This document shows, piece by piece, positions 41,828 through 50,945 of a DNA stretch of 61,140 nucleotides (the stretch's first letter is position 1; each line of letters starts with the position of its first letter). The notes beneath the pieces were generated by a model, which worked only from the letters and a program-made list of their open reading frames with translations, made no database searches and was not told the DNA's origin. Position numbers and translations under genes: made by a program. Source of the stretch: Mucilaginibacter sp. (GTDB taxonomy: Bacteria > Bacteroidota > Bacteroidia > Sphingobacteriales > Sphingobacteriaceae); NCBI GenBank assembly GCA_031292485.1, contig JARLHA010000002.1, positions 1-61,140 on the forward strand, written 5' to 3'.

Positions 41828-42937
41828 CTATGGACCATCATCCCCAGAACCTTCCACCTGCCGCCTGTACTTTGCCATCACTAAAAGCACCATGCGGTTA
41901 TAGGTTGCCAGGCCCTGGGGCTGGTTGTTGTGTTTCAGAAAATGGTCGTAAAAGATGCTACTGATACGGTTGAGGCGGCTTTCGTATTTTTGCCAGTAAA
42001 GGCGCTCGGCTTTATAGTCGTTATGCACAAGCAACGACAGGCGGGGCTTTAGCTTTTTAAACTCCAAACTATCCCTGAAGAACAGGGCGTACATACATTC
42101 CTCTACCACTAAATTGTAGGCCGAATACCGCAGCAACCGGTCTTTGGAGTTGATGCCGGCAATAAAACCGCCGAAATTGGCTTCATCTTCGGTAGCAAAA
42201 CCTACCTGGTGCGAGAGTTCGTGGCAGGCTACAAAAGGCCTGTTTACCAATGGCATTTGCGAATTCATTTGCGCCTCGCCGGTAAAGGGATCGTAATAGC
42301 CGGAGGTGCCCATGTAGTTCATCAGGGGCGTAAGTAACGACGATTTAACGCGGGGGTACCAGGTATGGAAGTTAGCTGAATCGGCTGAAAGCTTTTTTAC
42401 CGCAGCTATGGCGGTATGGTAAATGTTGTCGTTATTTTGCTGAAGGTCAGCCGGCGTTACCCTCGCGCGGGTAGTGTTTGCGCTATCGATGAGCATGGTG
42501 GTAACCTTTATCAAATTAGCCGTGGTATAGCTGGTATCCCGCAGGTTGAGCCGTTCCCCCGCACCAGGACGAAAATAATTCATCCCCCAAAACAAATAAA
42601 ACACCAGGATTCCGGTTTGTACGCCGATGACTATTCCCAGTAAAAACATGCCGGCCTGCTTAAATTGCTTTTTAACCGCCTGTTTGATGAGCTTAAAAAG
42701 CGCAAACAACAAATACCCGCTAACCCCTATGTAAAAAACATCGCCCACGCTAAACGGGAAAATGTTAAACACAGGGTGCAATATTTTACAAATCACCGGG
42801 TACAAGCCTTCGGCGTAATAGCGCTCAACCAGTTTTGGGTAATTGGCAAGCAACATTAATAAAAGAATAATGATCTCCAGCGCAACAATAGCGGCGATCC
42901 GTATCATTAATTTCTTTCTGCCCGGGGTTAGCTTCAT
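41828..42937 (-). CDS. DUF3810 protein, membrane-bound zincin-like
   Basis: 369 residues: about three N-terminal transmembrane helices (to residue 125), then a soluble domain with HELSH at 239-243 in CHELSHQVGFATEDEANFGGF, a gluzincin-like HExxH plus downstream Glu. DUF3810 is common in Bacteroidota and is presumed to be a metallopeptidase; substrate unknown. The last codons and stop lie in CCATAG words of the adjacent repeat array, as with other genes here. Confidence 0.88.
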   Translation of the reverse strand: MKLTPGRKKLMIRIAAIVALEIIILLLMLLANYPKLVERYYAEGLYPVICKILHPVFNIFPFSVGDVFYIGVSGYLLFALFKLIKQAVKKQFKQAGMFLLGIVIGVQTGILVFYLFWGMNYFRPGAGERLNLRDTSYTTANLIKVTTMLIDSANTTRARVTPADLQQNNDNIYHTAIAAVKKLSADSANFHTWYPRVKSSLLTPLMNYMGTSGYYDPFTGEAQMNSQMPLVNRPFVACHELSHQVGFATEDEANFGGFIAGINSKDRLLRYSAYNLVVEECMYALFFRDSLEFKKLKPRLSLLVHNDYKAERLYWQKYESRLNRISSIFYDHFLKHNNQPQGLATYNRMVLLVMAKYRRQVEGSGDDGP

Positions 42938-43002
42938 TGGCCGTAAATATAATGCTTATTAAAACCTGCAAAAACTATAATATTTAAAGCACCAAATTCA
43001 AC

Positions 43003-43031
43003 AAAAAAGCCCCCGGGGTAACCGGGAGCCT
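43003..43031 (-). terminator. Terminator of the DUF2911 gene
   Basis: Read on the minus strand: AGGCTCCCGG pairs with CCGGGGGCT (one bulged G, one G-T), followed by six T. Lies about 25 bases after the DUF2911 stop. Confidence 0.8.
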
Positions 43032-43054
43032 GTGAAAATATTCAGCGGTTGTAT

Positions 43055-43588
43055 TTATTTGCTAATAGACACCGGAACACTTGTTGTAGCCCAATCCATG
43101 CTAAAACCTTTTTTATTTAGCTTGTAAACCAGCCTTTCCTGACTTTTAATCGTTTTGGGGGTTACCATAACGCGCAACTGGTCGAGGCTTTTATCATAGG
43201 TAAACGCGCCCCATTGCTTTGCTTTTTTGTTGAAAATAACGGTCCATTGCCCGGTTTTTTGAGGGATTACAAAAAAGGCATAAGTACCGGCAGGCAAAGT
43301 TTGCCCTTCAACCTTAATGTCTTTACTGGTGGTAAACTGGGTGGCTTCATTAGCGCCGGCACGGTAAACTTTGTCCCATGGTACAAGTTGGCCATAAATT
43401 ACGCGGCCTTTTACGGACGGGCTGCCGTACCATATTTTGATATTTGCGCCTGCTACTGTTCCGCTTACGCTATCGCGCGGGCTTGGAATAGGCTTCCCGT
43501 CTTTACCCACTTGCGCAAAAGCCATAGATGATACTAAAAAGACACATACAAAAACTGCAAGGGCCTTCAATTGAAATGATCTTTTCAT
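43055..43588 (-). CDS. DUF2911 domain protein, exported
   Basis: 177 residues with signal peptide to about AFAQ (residue 26). DUF2911 motifs: GTVAGANIKIWYGSPSVKGR, IYGQLVPWDKVYRAGANEAT, and LPAGTYAFFVIP. The fold is thought to be a beta-sandwich; role unknown. It has its own terminator and is divergent from a GT39-like gene. Confidence 0.9.
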   Translation of the reverse strand: MKRSFQLKALAVFVCVFLVSSMAFAQVGKDGKPIPSPRDSVSGTVAGANIKIWYGSPSVKGRVIYGQLVPWDKVYRAGANEATQFTTSKDIKVEGQTLPAGTYAFFVIPQKTGQWTVIFNKKAKQWGAFTYDKSLDQLRVMVTPKTIKSQERLVYKLNKKGFSMDWATTSVPVSISK

Positions 43589-43732
43589 AGTGAAATACTG
43601 TTTATAATTTAAGTGTGTATAAAGGTAAACTGAAATTTCGGGATTCTTTTATTCAGACTTTTAAAATAACAATTTCGTTACAACGCAATAAAATAAAATA
43701 TTAAAAAACTTGATGAACATTTTTATAACTTA

Positions 43733-43844
43733 TTGATAAAAAAAACGTTAATACAGTATAATCACATTGCAGTTAGGAATTGACCGAAAGGTTAAACAAT
43801 TGTTGTGATTTTGGCCCCGTATCTCCAGAGATGCGGGGTTTTTT
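43733..43844 (+). ncRNA. Possible short RNA ending in a strong terminator
   Basis: Between two divergent genes there is a terminator with no gene before it: CCCCG 43815-43819 pairs with CGGGG 43834-43838 plus an inner TCTC/GAGA, then six T. Upstream are TTGATA (43733) and TATAAT (43757) at 18-bp spacing, which look like a sigma70 promoter of other phyla rather than the Bacteroidota type. The transcript, if real, would be about 75 nt. Confidence is low for the promoter, good for the terminator. Confidence 0.3.
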
Positions 43845-43907
43845 GTTTTAAATAATACAGATGACCGGGTCGTTTTGTTTGCCCATCATTATTTTATAAC
43901 ATAAACC

Positions 43908-43915
43908 TATATTTG
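43908..43915 (+). promoter_or_regulatory. TAnnTTTG promoter element for the GT39-like gene
   Basis: TATATTTG matches exactly and would start transcription near 43921, 20 bases before the ATG at 43941. Minus-33-like TTTG sequences at 43874 and 43878 are farther upstream than usual. Confidence 0.4.
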
Positions 43916-43940
43916 CCGGTACATTTTGCCCGCGCTATTA

Positions 43941-45596
43941 ATGGAGAATAAACCCAGGATATTTTACCTTTTGATATTTATAGTGGCGCTCGCGGTAAAT
44001 TTTGCCGGCATCAATGTTCATTTTTTTACTGATGACCCGGGCCTTTATGCTTCCATCGCCAAAAATCTGATCTATAAAAAACAGTTTTTTGAGCTGTTTA
44101 CCTACAACCGCGACTGGCTGGATAAACCGCACTTCCCTTTCTGGATGGTATTTTTCAGTTTTAAGTTATTCGGAATCAGCGAATGGGCCTACCGTTTACC
44201 GGGCTTGATTTTTTTTATGATAGGCCTGGTTTATACCTGGCTGTTTACCAAAAAATTTTATGGATGGGAAACAGCCGCGGTGGCGGTACTAATATTGGCA
44301 ACTGCTTTAAATACCATATTGGGCAATACTGATCTGCGTGCGGAACCATATTTAATGGGCCTCATCATCGGCAGCATTTATCATATTGCCGGGCTGCAGC
44401 AAAGGTTTAAGGTCAAGCACCTGCTTTTAGCGGCGCTGTTTACCGCCTTCGCTATCATGACCAAGGGCATATTCGTCATCACGGCCATCTACGGGGCATT
44501 GCTGGGGCAACTCATCTTACAAAAAAAGTTCAAAACCATTTTTCAAATCAAATGGCTGCTGCTGTTTCTACTAACCTTTGTTTTTACCCTGCCGGAGTTT
44601 TACGCATTGTACATACAATTCGACCTGCACCCCGAAAAGGTGGTTTTTGGCAGGCAGCATGTATCGGGCATCCGCTGGTTTTTGTGGGACAGCCAGTTTG
44701 GCCGTTTTGTAAATACCGGGCCCATCAACCGCAAAACATCGGGCAGTATATTTTTTTACGGGCACACGCTGTTATGGGCCTTTGCACCATGGGGGCTGCT
44801 GTTTTATTATGCTGTTTTCGAAAAAATAAAGGCAATTTACAACAAAAAGGTTCTGCCTGAGTATTATGCCATTAGCGGCGGCGTGTTGCTATTGCTGCTT
44901 TTTTCGTTCTCCAGGTTCCAGCTACCCTTTTATACCAATGCTATTTTCCCACTGTTTGCTATTGTAACGGCCCCTGTTTGTTTGGGTGAGTTAAGCAAAT
45001 CCGGTACAAAATTCAGGCTGATTGTTCAATGGCTGTTTATCATTCTGCTGCCGGTTGCAGTTATCACGCTCAATAAGCTTTTAAGCCCCGTTAATAACTT
45101 TTATATTATTACCGAGGTATTGCTGTTTACTATTATAGCGGTGCTCATTGTGATAAAAATAAGCGAAGCCAATAAAAAGACTTTCCTGTTGAGTTGTGTC
45201 GCCGCCTTATTTGCCGGCCTGTATGTAAACACTGTTTTTTATAATGAAATTATTCCTTACAAAGGACAGATAGCGGCCGCAGAGTATGTTAACCAGCCCG
45301 GGTTCGAAGATCTCCATGTATACGTGCTGAATGCGGAAAACAACCTATTCCAATTTTATTGTAAAAAACCTGTCAGCCTAGTGCCGATAGAACAGTTCAA
45401 TAGTTTTAAACCCGGTCACGCTTCGGCGTTTTATGTGAACCAGCCAACCATGGACTATTTATTGCAAACTCACGCCCATTTTAAGGTGATCCGCATATTT
45501 ACTGATTACCCCAGGGAAAATATATTGCCAGCCTTTATCAATGCAAATACCCGTTATACCGTACTGGTGAAGGTATATTTGATCAGTAAGTACTAA
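43941..45596 (+). CDS. ArnT/PMT-like glycosyltransferase (GT39 or GT83), membrane
   Basis: 551 residues from ATG 43941 (MENKPRIFYLLIF); an in-frame TTG at 43926 is rejected. About eleven transmembrane helices and the first periplasmic loop FTDDPGLYASIAKNLIYKKQFF, whose acidic pair is the usual catalytic or lipid-phosphate site. WLDKPHFPFWMVF and NTDLRAEPYLMG match the ArnT-like pattern. These enzymes move a sugar from polyprenyl phosphate to lipid A, protein or other acceptors at the outer face of the inner membrane. Acceptor unknown. Confidence 0.85.
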   Translation: MENKPRIFYLLIFIVALAVNFAGINVHFFTDDPGLYASIAKNLIYKKQFFELFTYNRDWLDKPHFPFWMVFFSFKLFGISEWAYRLPGLIFFMIGLVYTWLFTKKFYGWETAAVAVLILATALNTILGNTDLRAEPYLMGLIIGSIYHIAGLQQRFKVKHLLLAALFTAFAIMTKGIFVITAIYGALLGQLILQKKFKTIFQIKWLLLFLLTFVFTLPEFYALYIQFDLHPEKVVFGRQHVSGIRWFLWDSQFGRFVNTGPINRKTSGSIFFYGHTLLWAFAPWGLLFYYAVFEKIKAIYNKKVLPEYYAISGGVLLLLLFSFSRFQLPFYTNAIFPLFAIVTAPVCLGELSKSGTKFRLIVQWLFIILLPVAVITLNKLLSPVNNFYIITEVLLFTIIAVLIVIKISEANKKTFLLSCVAALFAGLYVNTVFYNEIIPYKGQIAAAEYVNQPGFEDLHVYVLNAENNLFQFYCKKPVSLVPIEQFNSFKPGHASAFYVNQPTMDYLLQTHAHFKVIRIFTDYPRENILPAFINANTRYTVLVKVYLISKY

Positions 45597-45636
45597 GTCC
45601 TGAGTCTTAAGTCGAAAGTCTTGATTCAGGGACTAA
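45594..45636. repeat. TAAGTC word palindrome between convergent genes
   Basis: Starts with the TAA stop of the GT39-like gene (TAAGTCCTGA). AGTCCTGA 45598-45605 pairs with TCAGGGACT 45628-45636 (one bulge), with TTAAGTC and GAAAGTC words between. The convergent MG2 gene ends at 45650. Confidence 0.7.
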
Positions 45637-45649
45637 AGATGAATGTTTT

Positions 45650-48097
45650 TTATTCCACTTTATACCGGTACACCTGCCTGCCGATAGTGCCGTCTTTATC
45701 AATCCCCTCTATAACAATTTTGTAGGTACCGGTACCGTCTGAATTATAATAATCAAAAATAGCGTTTCCATTTTTATCGGTTTTTAGTTCGGGTTGCCAG
45801 TAAATGGTTGAGCGGAGATCGCGCCGTTTGCCAGTGAAATCGGTATTATCATATTTTGGCGAATAAAACTCCCTCGCTTTGTAAAAACCCATGGGGGCAA
45901 TGGGTAAAACGCCTACGGCAGCAATATCTTTGGCGTTTAAGCCCCTGGATTGTTTTGTTGTAATGACTAAAACGCCGTGGCCGCCATCCATCCCATAAAT
46001 GCCCGCACTGGCATATTTTAACACTTCAACAGTTTCCACATCATTAGCATTTAAATAATTCAGATTGCCCCCCTCCTGGCCATCAATGATCACTAACATC
46101 GGCCCGCCTCCAATAACATGTAAAAATGGTGCCTTATGAAATGGGTCACCCAGGAAAACGATCCCATGCAATCTGCCATCTAAACTTACGCCAAGCGGGC
46201 CCTGCACCTTTTCTATTTCATCCGCATGCATAACCTGGTCGGCATGGCCTGCACCGGCAAGGCTAAAGGTGCGGTATTGGTCATCGGGCTTTTTTGCATG
46301 GACATCAACCTGTTTTAACTGGATGCCTTTGCCTTTGTTGTTTACGGCGTCGGCCAGCCGTAATTTGTCATTTGCGAGGTACGAGGCCATCGCTGTACCA
46401 GGGAAGGCGGAGAATGAGCAGACAACGTTTTTTTGTATGGCGGGTGCGCCCATTGAATCATCAAACCAGGTGATCTTGGTGGTGTTCTTGTTTTTAACAT
46501 TTACCGCGCTTAAAACAAAATGTGCGGTATCGGTAAAAATAAGATCCGAAAAACGGAACATCCCTTTATCATCGGAGCTGGTGCTTAAAAGGCCGCCGCC
46601 TTTTGAGGGGATCAGCGTAACCGTTCCCTTTGCTATGGGCCTGTTGAACGGGTTTTTTACCTGCCCTGAAATCTCAATCCCTTTCTCGGGCAGGTAAGCC
46701 CGTTCTTTTTTTGCAGTGTCAAGCACTTGTTTCCATTCAAACCTGCGGTAACCCTGGGTAAGCATCAATATATCCAGGTTTTGTCGGGCTGCAGCGCCCG
46801 TATCGGCAAAATAATACGCCGGCTGTTCGATATAGCCTTTCAAATCAGATGTAAGGAGGAGGTTTGTAAGGATGTTATCCCCATTGTCCTCTACTTGCGG
46901 AACCTGGCTTTCGTTGATAACGGACACCGAAAAATACCCTTCAGCGGGATCGCCTTTCCGGTTTAGCGCATTCAGTTTAATACTTACTTTTTCTCTTTTG
47001 GCATACGTGTTTTTGCCGGCATTTATGTTAAGGTTTAGCTGATCATAATTTTGTATGTAAATAAGGCGCTCGCATAAAGGTTCATTATCCGGCGAAAACA
47101 ACGTAATAGCGGCTACGCCCGTGTGCAATTTCCTTTTTAATAGCTGTAGTTTTATTACCTGGCTATCCAATGTACAACTAACTGTTGTGATCAATCCACC
47201 TGAATAGATCAGCAGCGTATAAGCCTTGCCCCGGTTACCCTGAAAGTATTTATAACTGGCTTTTATGCTGATAGATGCCTGCGGGATGGAATCGTTATCA
47301 ACCGATAAAGCTATCCCGGCGGCTTCGGGTTTGGGCAGATTGAATATATCTGTGCTCCCGTCTGGATAGTTTATTTGGCCGCTATACGTTTTGCCTTCCA
47401 CTGGCTCCAGGTAAAAATAGCCCATGCCCAGGTGCGATGACGCAAAGCTTGCAACCTGCCTGTTTTCGTTATCAACAATCCTTCCTTTGATATCTATCCC
47501 CATACCGTTTGCGCCGGTTGCTTTGAATGCGACCTTGCAGGGGATGCCGACTACCAGGCTTCCGCCTTCGGGAAAGAACTGAACATCCGGCTTAAGGTTA
47601 GCCGGAGCAGGTTGTTTTGATATACTTTCGGGCACCTTTGCGGTTTTAACTGACCCTATCGGGATCACTTTTTCAAAAAAGTCAGCTTCGCCATTGTTAC
47701 GCATCCATTGGGTATAAGCGCGGATGCGGTAATTCCCCGGCGGCAATGAATCGGGCAGGGCAAAATCACCCCAGGTTATGCCGCTATCCAGCTGCAGTTT
47801 GATGGATTGGCTGATCTTATTTTTTACATCGATGAGGTCGGCATGTAAAACGCCGCTCAAACCACTTAGCCTGTGCTGCCCGCCAATGGTTACATAGGCT
47901 TTAAAAAAAATGGTATCGCCGGCAGCATAGTAAGGTTTATCAAACTGCAGGTATGCTTTCTCCACCGGCTGGTTTACCGAAAATGCCGTTAGCCTTGCTG
48001 TAATGGCTTTTGACGGACTACTATTTTGCCCATAGGCAAATGAGCAGCACCATCCTCCCATAAAAATTAATCTGAAAATAAATGATAAATGCTTCAT
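45650..48097 (-). CDS. MG2-domain/TonB-plug protein without barrel (paralogue 1)
   Basis: 815 residues: signal peptide, then an alpha-2-macroglobulin MG2-like module (KAYLQFDKPYYAAGDTIFF, residues about 42-130). Further beta-sandwich modules, a carboxypeptidase-regulatory-like domain (EISGQVKNPFNRPIAKGTVT) and a TonB-receptor plug domain (HADQVMHADEIEKVQG, VETVEVLKYASAGIYG) follow, ending with a short beta domain. No transmembrane beta-barrel follows the plug, so it cannot itself be a receptor. It may dock on TonB-dependent transporters or bind peptides. A tandem copy follows upstream at 48281-50740, and both share a bipartite promoter motif. Confidence 0.85.
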   Translation of the reverse strand: MKHLSFIFRLIFMGGWCCSFAYGQNSSPSKAITARLTAFSVNQPVEKAYLQFDKPYYAAGDTIFFKAYVTIGGQHRLSGLSGVLHADLIDVKNKISQSIKLQLDSGITWGDFALPDSLPPGNYRIRAYTQWMRNNGEADFFEKVIPIGSVKTAKVPESISKQPAPANLKPDVQFFPEGGSLVVGIPCKVAFKATGANGMGIDIKGRIVDNENRQVASFASSHLGMGYFYLEPVEGKTYSGQINYPDGSTDIFNLPKPEAAGIALSVDNDSIPQASISIKASYKYFQGNRGKAYTLLIYSGGLITTVSCTLDSQVIKLQLLKRKLHTGVAAITLFSPDNEPLCERLIYIQNYDQLNLNINAGKNTYAKREKVSIKLNALNRKGDPAEGYFSVSVINESQVPQVEDNGDNILTNLLLTSDLKGYIEQPAYYFADTGAAARQNLDILMLTQGYRRFEWKQVLDTAKKERAYLPEKGIEISGQVKNPFNRPIAKGTVTLIPSKGGGLLSTSSDDKGMFRFSDLIFTDTAHFVLSAVNVKNKNTTKITWFDDSMGAPAIQKNVVCSFSAFPGTAMASYLANDKLRLADAVNNKGKGIQLKQVDVHAKKPDDQYRTFSLAGAGHADQVMHADEIEKVQGPLGVSLDGRLHGIVFLGDPFHKAPFLHVIGGGPMLVIIDGQEGGNLNYLNANDVETVEVLKYASAGIYGMDGGHGVLVITTKQSRGLNAKDIAAVGVLPIAPMGFYKAREFYSPKYDNTDFTGKRRDLRSTIYWQPELKTDKNGNAIFDYYNSDGTGTYKIVIEGIDKDGTIGRQVYRYKVE

Positions 48098-48161
48098 ATG
48101 CCAAAGGTTAATAAGGAAATATAGGTTAAAGCCATGCCTTTTATAAAGGGCGCAACATAGT

Positions 48162-48196
48162 ATTGTCGGATGAGCCGCCTAAACGTACTATAAAAA
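48162..48196 (-). promoter_or_regulatory. Shared bipartite promoter motif upstream of MG2 paralogue 1
   Basis: Plus-strand ATTGTCGGATGA, 11 bases, then GTACTATAAAAA. The same two blocks with the same 11-base spacing lie at 50764. Read on the minus strand (TTTTTATAGTAC-N11-TCATCCGACAAT) it has the spacing of an ECF sigma promoter (TAGTAC to CCGAC, 15 bases). Confidence 0.5.
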
Positions 48197-48280
48197 TAAA
48201 ATTATTTATTATGGTACGCTTAGCATAAGAAAACGCCCTATTAAACTGCAGGGAAAAATTGGGCAGCTAATGCTAAAAAA

Positions 48281-50740
48281 CTATTGAACCTTATACCTTA
48301 ACACTTGCATACCCAGGTTGCCTTTATTGTCCATCCCCTGCACTTCAACCCTATAGGTTCCTTTACCATCTGAATTAAAAAAGCTAAAGGTACTGTTACC
48401 AAATGAATCCGTAATGACATCAGGTTTCCAGAATATAGTAGTGCGCTGATCAGGCCGGCCGCTTGCATTTTGGGTATTATAAGCTGGTGAATAAAACTCA
48501 AGTGCTTTAAAAAAACCTTTCGGTTCGATAGAAAAAATACCGGGGGACATTTCTTTGCTGATAATCTGTTCATTTCCATTGGTGATCCTGGTCGTAATAA
48601 CCAAAACACCCTGACCTCCGGATGATCCGTAAATAGATGCGTTGGCCCCCTTTAATACTTCCACAGCCTCTACCGAGCTGGGATTAACAGTATTTACGTT
48701 AACGCCATTTCCCAAATCCACCCCGTCAACAATTACAAGCATGGGATCAATTTGCGCTCCGTTTCCCGAAAGGGTAACGCCGGTTTGCAGGTACGGCATT
48801 CCCTCGCTAAACTGGACGCCATGCAATAGCCCCCTCAAAGCCTCTGAAAGCGAGGAAGAATTTCTGATATCATCACCCAATACCACCTGGTCGGCATGGC
48901 CAGGCCCGCCTATATTTGATGAGCGATAATTCTCGCGCCTTTTGCCTGAATTATCCGGGCTAACATTTGCTACCTGGTTTGTTACGCCATTGCCAGCCTC
49001 TGCTATTCTTGCTTTTCCGCCATCCTGAAAAGACAGCAGAATGTCGGCACTGGCGTTATATTTTTTATCAATCGACTCACCATGTACAATTGCCGGCGGC
49101 GGCTGAAGCTTATCAAGCGTTAACACGCCTTTTTTTCCGGAGGACGACAGGGCCTTTAATATAAACGTGGTGCCTGCTGAAAAATCCATATTTGAAAAGT
49201 GAAATTTCCCTTCGTTGTCTGTTGTGGCTGTTTGAAGATTGCCCCCTGCTTTCGGGATCAGCGTGAGCATACAATCAACTATCGGTGCGCCGCTTTTTGT
49301 TTTCAAAACCCCCGAAATATCCATCGTCTTTTCAGTGGTATAGGCATTCGCAGTAACAGGCAGGCTGCCATTTTCCAGCGCCGCCCATTCAAACCTGCGA
49401 TAGCCCTGGGTAAGCATTAATATGTCCAGGTCGGCGCGTGATTCCTTTGTAACGTTTGTAAAATAAAAGTTCGGCTTTTCGATATACCCTTTCACTTCGG
49501 TACTAAGCAGCAGGTACGACAATATGGTATTTTCGGCGTCATCATCTACCAAAATTTTACTTTCATCAACAACCGAAACCGAAAATGAACCACTTACAGG
49601 GTTACCATCCTTGTTTTTAACGTTCAAATTTACCTGTACATTTTCCCGTGTGTTAAACACCTGTTTGTTGGCTGTTAACGCCAGGTTGAGCAGGTCCGGA
49701 TTTTGAATAAACGAGATGCGTTCATTCAAAGGCTCCCCGGTTTCTGATAACAGGGTCACTTTTAAGATTCCGGTAGGGAAATCTTTTGCCGCCAGGTCGA
49801 GGCCCAATATTTCGCCATCCAATACCGGGGAATAGCGCTTTAAAGCCCCGCCGTAATATACCAGCAGATTAAGTTTTTTATTCTGATTCTCTTTGTAGTA
49901 CGCGCGATTCGCCCTTATTATTATCGCAACTTTTGCCGGATCATCGGTATTTACCGATAACGTAATACCTTTAGGCTGCGCAGCCGGAAGGTCGACACTG
50001 CTTTGTGAACCGTCAGCAAACGTTACCATGGCTTTGTAGGTTTTCCCGGTTTCGGGTATATAATAAAACATACCCATACCCAGGTGGGCTGAGCTGATCT
50101 TTGCAACTTCCTTATGCTCATTATCAATAACAATCCCTTTCACGCCCATACCAAGCCCATTGGTGCCAAGCGCTTTATAAGCGAGCCTGGCGGGCACATC
50201 GGCAACGAGGTTGCCGCCTTCAGGAAAAAACTGCAGATTGGGCTTAAGGCCTTGTGTTGTATTATCAACCAGTTGCCCGGTAGTGTTTGCCGAGCTGACC
50301 GATATGTACTGGTCAAAAAAATACGGCGTTTTATCATTGCGCATCCATTGCGTATACACCCGGATCCGGTAGCTTCCTTTTTGCAGGGTATCAGGCAATA
50401 CAAAATCGCCCCAGGCGGTGCCTCCGGTTAGCTGTAAAACGATCGACTGCATCAGCGCGTCATTTTTATCGATCAAATCGACGTGTAAAATATTGCTTAA
50501 GGTGGATGCTTCGTGCTTTTCGCCCAGGGTTACATAGGCCTTAAAATACACCACCTCGCCCGCCACATAGTATGGATATGGCCTGTCAAAATGCAGGTAT
50601 GCCTTTTCAATAATATGATCGGTAAGTAAAGACTTTAGGTTTGACACCGCTGTATTTACGGCATCGTTACCGGGTTGGGCAAAAGCAATTGTCCGGAACC
50701 CAAGTCCAAAAATAATTGCCATTAATAATAACTTCTTCAT
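48281..50740 (-). CDS. MG2-domain/TonB-plug protein without barrel (paralogue 2)
   Basis: 819 residues with the same module order as its neighbour: signal peptide (to about AFAQ), MG2 (KAYLHFDRPYPYYVAGEVVYFK), beta-sandwich modules, carboxypeptidase-regulatory-like domain (MDISGVLKTKSGAPIVDCML), plug domain (GHADQVVLGDDIRNSSSL, VEAVEVLKGANASIYGSSGG) and a C-terminal YRVEVQGMDNKGNLG segment. The two proteins are clearly a tandem duplication that has diverged. Paralogue 2 is the promoter-distal copy for any common transcript, but each has its own motif upstream. Like paralogue 1 it has no barrel. Confidence 0.85.
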   Translation of the reverse strand: MKKLLLMAIIFGLGFRTIAFAQPGNDAVNTAVSNLKSLLTDHIIEKAYLHFDRPYPYYVAGEVVYFKAYVTLGEKHEASTLSNILHVDLIDKNDALMQSIVLQLTGGTAWGDFVLPDTLQKGSYRIRVYTQWMRNDKTPYFFDQYISVSSANTTGQLVDNTTQGLKPNLQFFPEGGNLVADVPARLAYKALGTNGLGMGVKGIVIDNEHKEVAKISSAHLGMGMFYYIPETGKTYKAMVTFADGSQSSVDLPAAQPKGITLSVNTDDPAKVAIIIRANRAYYKENQNKKLNLLVYYGGALKRYSPVLDGEILGLDLAAKDFPTGILKVTLLSETGEPLNERISFIQNPDLLNLALTANKQVFNTRENVQVNLNVKNKDGNPVSGSFSVSVVDESKILVDDDAENTILSYLLLSTEVKGYIEKPNFYFTNVTKESRADLDILMLTQGYRRFEWAALENGSLPVTANAYTTEKTMDISGVLKTKSGAPIVDCMLTLIPKAGGNLQTATTDNEGKFHFSNMDFSAGTTFILKALSSSGKKGVLTLDKLQPPPAIVHGESIDKKYNASADILLSFQDGGKARIAEAGNGVTNQVANVSPDNSGKRRENYRSSNIGGPGHADQVVLGDDIRNSSSLSEALRGLLHGVQFSEGMPYLQTGVTLSGNGAQIDPMLVIVDGVDLGNGVNVNTVNPSSVEAVEVLKGANASIYGSSGGQGVLVITTRITNGNEQIISKEMSPGIFSIEPKGFFKALEFYSPAYNTQNASGRPDQRTTIFWKPDVITDSFGNSTFSFFNSDGKGTYRVEVQGMDNKGNLGMQVLRYKVQ

Positions 50741-50763
50741 AACGCTTTAGGTATAATCTGTTA

Positions 50764-50798
50764 ATTGTCGGATGAAGGGACGGATAGTACTATAAAAA
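50764..50798 (-). promoter_or_regulatory. Shared bipartite promoter motif upstream of MG2 paralogue 2
   Basis: ATTGTCGGATGA (50764-50775), 11 bases, GTACTATAAAAA (from 50787). Identical blocks and spacing to the motif at 48162. The start codon is 23 bases away here versus 64 bases for paralogue 1. Confidence 0.5.
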
Positions 50799-50945
50799 AA
50801 TAAAATATTTTCTGCAAATAATAACCTTGAAAAGGTTAAAGCGGGGGTTTATAATTAACAGTATAAATATACCCAAATCCCGAATTAATAAGCAAATATT
50901 GTTTGGCGGTAAAACCTATTGAAAAAAGCCGAAAGGCAGAGGGTA

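Noticed and set aside
45650..50740. Calling the two MG2 proteins TonB-dependent receptors or SusC
   Set aside because: The plug domain is present but no barrel follows, and no SusD-like gene is adjacent.
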